Assembly (NCBI RefSeq): GCF_001039355.2
Contig: NW_019773725.1
Coordinates: 171,330 to 235,329 of the forward strand
Length of the DNA stretch: 64,000 nucleotides
Reading direction: 5' to 3'
From: Lingula anatina
Lineage: Eukaryota > Brachiopoda > Lingulata > Lingulida > Lingulidae
The notes under the pieces are model-generated. The model saw only the letters and a program-made list of their open reading frames with translations, made no database searches and was not told where the DNA came from. The position numbers and the translations under genes were made by a program. Below are positions 62,191-64,000 of the stretch, one piece after another (position 1 is the first letter of the stretch; every line of letters begins with the position of its first letter).

Positions 62191-62934
62191 ATGGCAACAG
62201 GTAAATTACATGTACAATTTTAAATAATGGATTATTTTTGATGCTAAGAATCTAACCAGTGTATTGAATGTTTTAACAGATTTTTTATCATTTGCGATAA
62301 CTTAATTAAGGTAGTGTCCTCATGCTACACTGAGCAACAACCTCCCCCATTAATGTCTTTTTGTTGCGCATTGCGTCATTCATGTTACCATACATTTATC
62401 TGAGCCTAAACCAAGAATGCACACTATTAAGAGATTAGCTAGATTATCTTATCCATAAAAATTTACATAAAACAATAATGGAAGTAATTAAAAAACTATA
62501 AAAACTGTAATATGATTTATGTCTTTAATGTTATTATTATTATTGTTTATTTCATTTCAGGTCCTTTGAATAATCAGACACATCTTGATATAGACACTGG
62601 TGCAGGGATTGCTCACAAAACCAAAAATCAGAATGTTGAGCAAAAGGCCTGTAACTCAACAACTGATTCCAATAACAGAACAGCACAGGCAGAAGGAAGA
62701 GACAGACTAGAAGATTCACAAAGTGGAAAACCTGCTACCTCAACGTCAAAGCATACAGGTGTTTTGATGTGTGGAAATGCACCCCACCACCATATCAAAT
62801 ATGTCCGCCGACCTCCAATAGAGGAAATGAATGAGCTCAAACCACTGAAACCAACTTGGAATCCGGAACATAAATTTAACAATATACAAGCAAGCGATGA
62901 TATGGATTTTTTTAATCTTTTGCCTTTTTGTTAA
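62191..62934 (+). CDS. Two-exon gene, copy 2 (127 aa, unknown function)
   Basis: Exon 1 (62191-62200) and exon 2 (62561-62934) have the same borders and phase as copy 1. The product starts MATGPLNNQTHLDIDTGAG and differs by scattered residues in the polar middle. It keeps HHHIKYVRRPPIEEMNELKP and LKPTWNPEHKFNN unchanged and ends DDMDFFNLLPFC, two residues longer. The changes fall in the middle while the C-terminal block is constant, which suggests selection on that block. Polyadenylation signal AATAAA is at 63077. Confidence 0.72.
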
Positions 62935-63527
62935 AAGTATAATATTGGGATCAGACAAAATGTCATGCAGGAGGAAGAGTCAACCCTTTAGAAACTATTT
63001 GAAGAATTCATTATCACTAGCTGTGCCTTATAAAAGCTGAGAGTAAAATTGTCCTCAAGAACAAGTCAAAATTATAAATAAAGATGATGATAAAATACTT
63101 CAATTTGTTTTTTATCTATAAATTGCTTTATCATAGCCATTAAATTCAGGATGAATTAGATTCAGGATCAACAGATTCAGGATGTGTACACCAATTACCT
63201 TAGTAGAAGTGGTAATAAATAAATAATAATAATAATAATTATTATTATTATGATAATTATAAATAAATAATAAAAACTAGATGGTGCCCATGGGTAGCCA
63301 TGTTATGTCCCTGCACTTCTCAACATATTAAGAGCAGCTCACCATCCCATGAATATTTATAATGAGCATCAAATATTGAATAATTTAATATGGAGTATTA
63401 TATCTTCATCCCAACTCTCTCAATTAATTAATTGCAGGAGTTCACAGAAAACACAAAGTGGAAAGAAATATAACATCAGCCAACCCCTGTTGCACTAAAA
63501 TTCCACCATGCTATCCCTTACGAAAAT
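62935..63527. other. 3' flank of MATG gene copy 2
   Basis: AT-rich, with an AAT/ATT palindromic run at about 63215-63275. No gene seen. Confidence 0.5.
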
Positions 63528-64000
63528 TTCCTATAGGATCCTATAGGATTCCTATAGGATCCTATAGGATCCTATAGGAAATCTTATAGGATCCTATAGG
63601 GCACATTTCCTATAGGATTTCCTATAGGATCCTATAGGAAATTGTTGTAAGTTAAAATCTTGAGAAAAATGCATATTTTATAAACATATATCATTCTAAA
63701 CAATAGATATTTGATATAGGTCCATTTTATCAGTTGAATTGTCAATTATATATCACTATTAAAGCAAAAATGCTTTTTATTGTTTATAATGCACAATCTT
63801 ATAGTCTTCTATAGGATTCTATAGAAATTCTGTAATTTTTTTTTTAAAGAATTTTTGAAAAAAATTGATCATTTTAAAGTAATCTTTTATGGAGAAATAT
63901 TTTATCATTCGGAATGTTTTTGTACCAAATCACTAAAGCTGATTTTTTTTTTTATTTATGTTCAGACCATTACAAAAATTCCTATAGGATCCTATAGGAT
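63528..64000. repeat. Palindromic 10-bp satellite (CCTATAGGAT), entering at right edge
   Basis: Blocks of TCCTATAGGA repeats lie at 63528-63645, with degenerate copies at about 63800-63825, and restart at 63979 to the window end. Each decamer is its own reverse complement, so the array can pair with itself in any register. The array continues beyond the window. Confidence 0.9.

Overview
The window is animal nuclear DNA: split genes with GT-AG introns, many microsatellites, Pol III tRNA genes inside introns, and abundant short inverted-repeat transposons. The frequent tacatgtac and accggta words and the high divergence between duplicated blocks suggest a highly heterozygous marine invertebrate (mollusc, hemichordate, echinoderm or amphioxus grade). 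The species cannot be fixed from the sequence.

Layout. (1) 1-7436 holds the first six exons of an SLC9B/NHA-type Na+/H+ antiporter gene on the minus strand. It matches 14128-21090 as a direct copy and stops at a single N (7437). (2) 7438-21100 holds the more complete minus-strand gene. Twelve exons encode a whole NHA-like domain and, by phase, splice straight into exons of a second NHA domain through a Glu-rich and His-rich linker. The second domain is cut off by the seam at 7437. (3) 21100-29200 is gene-poor. It carries four of the window's six identical tRNA-Glu(CTC) genes, some inside small tandem duplications. (4) 29945-32802 is a three-exon plus-strand gene for a secreted protein with five FG-GAP/VCBS-type calcium-binding motifs and an HExxH metallopeptidase-like region. 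(5) 33840-35843 is a U6 snRNA-like sequence joined directly to a 5'-truncated LINE reverse transcriptase, ending at a second N (35844). (6) 35845-58100 contains repeated copies of a small three-exon gene of unknown function, broken up by MITEs, a foldback element and a third N (44347). (7) 58828-62934 holds two tandem copies of a two-exon gene of unknown function. (8) The right edge enters a palindromic 10-bp satellite.

Every single N coincides with an end of a duplicated block, so several apparent tandem duplications may be unmerged haplotypes rather than true paralogs. This helps interpretation: the alternative copies act as empty-site controls for the U6-LINE chimera and for a TA-target MITE. 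A TTAA-target MITE is shown by an unoccupied sibling element. The strongest biological leads are the putatively fused double antiporter, its replacement of the ion-binding Asp-Asp pair by Glu-Asn, and the FG-GAP plus metallopeptidase protein.
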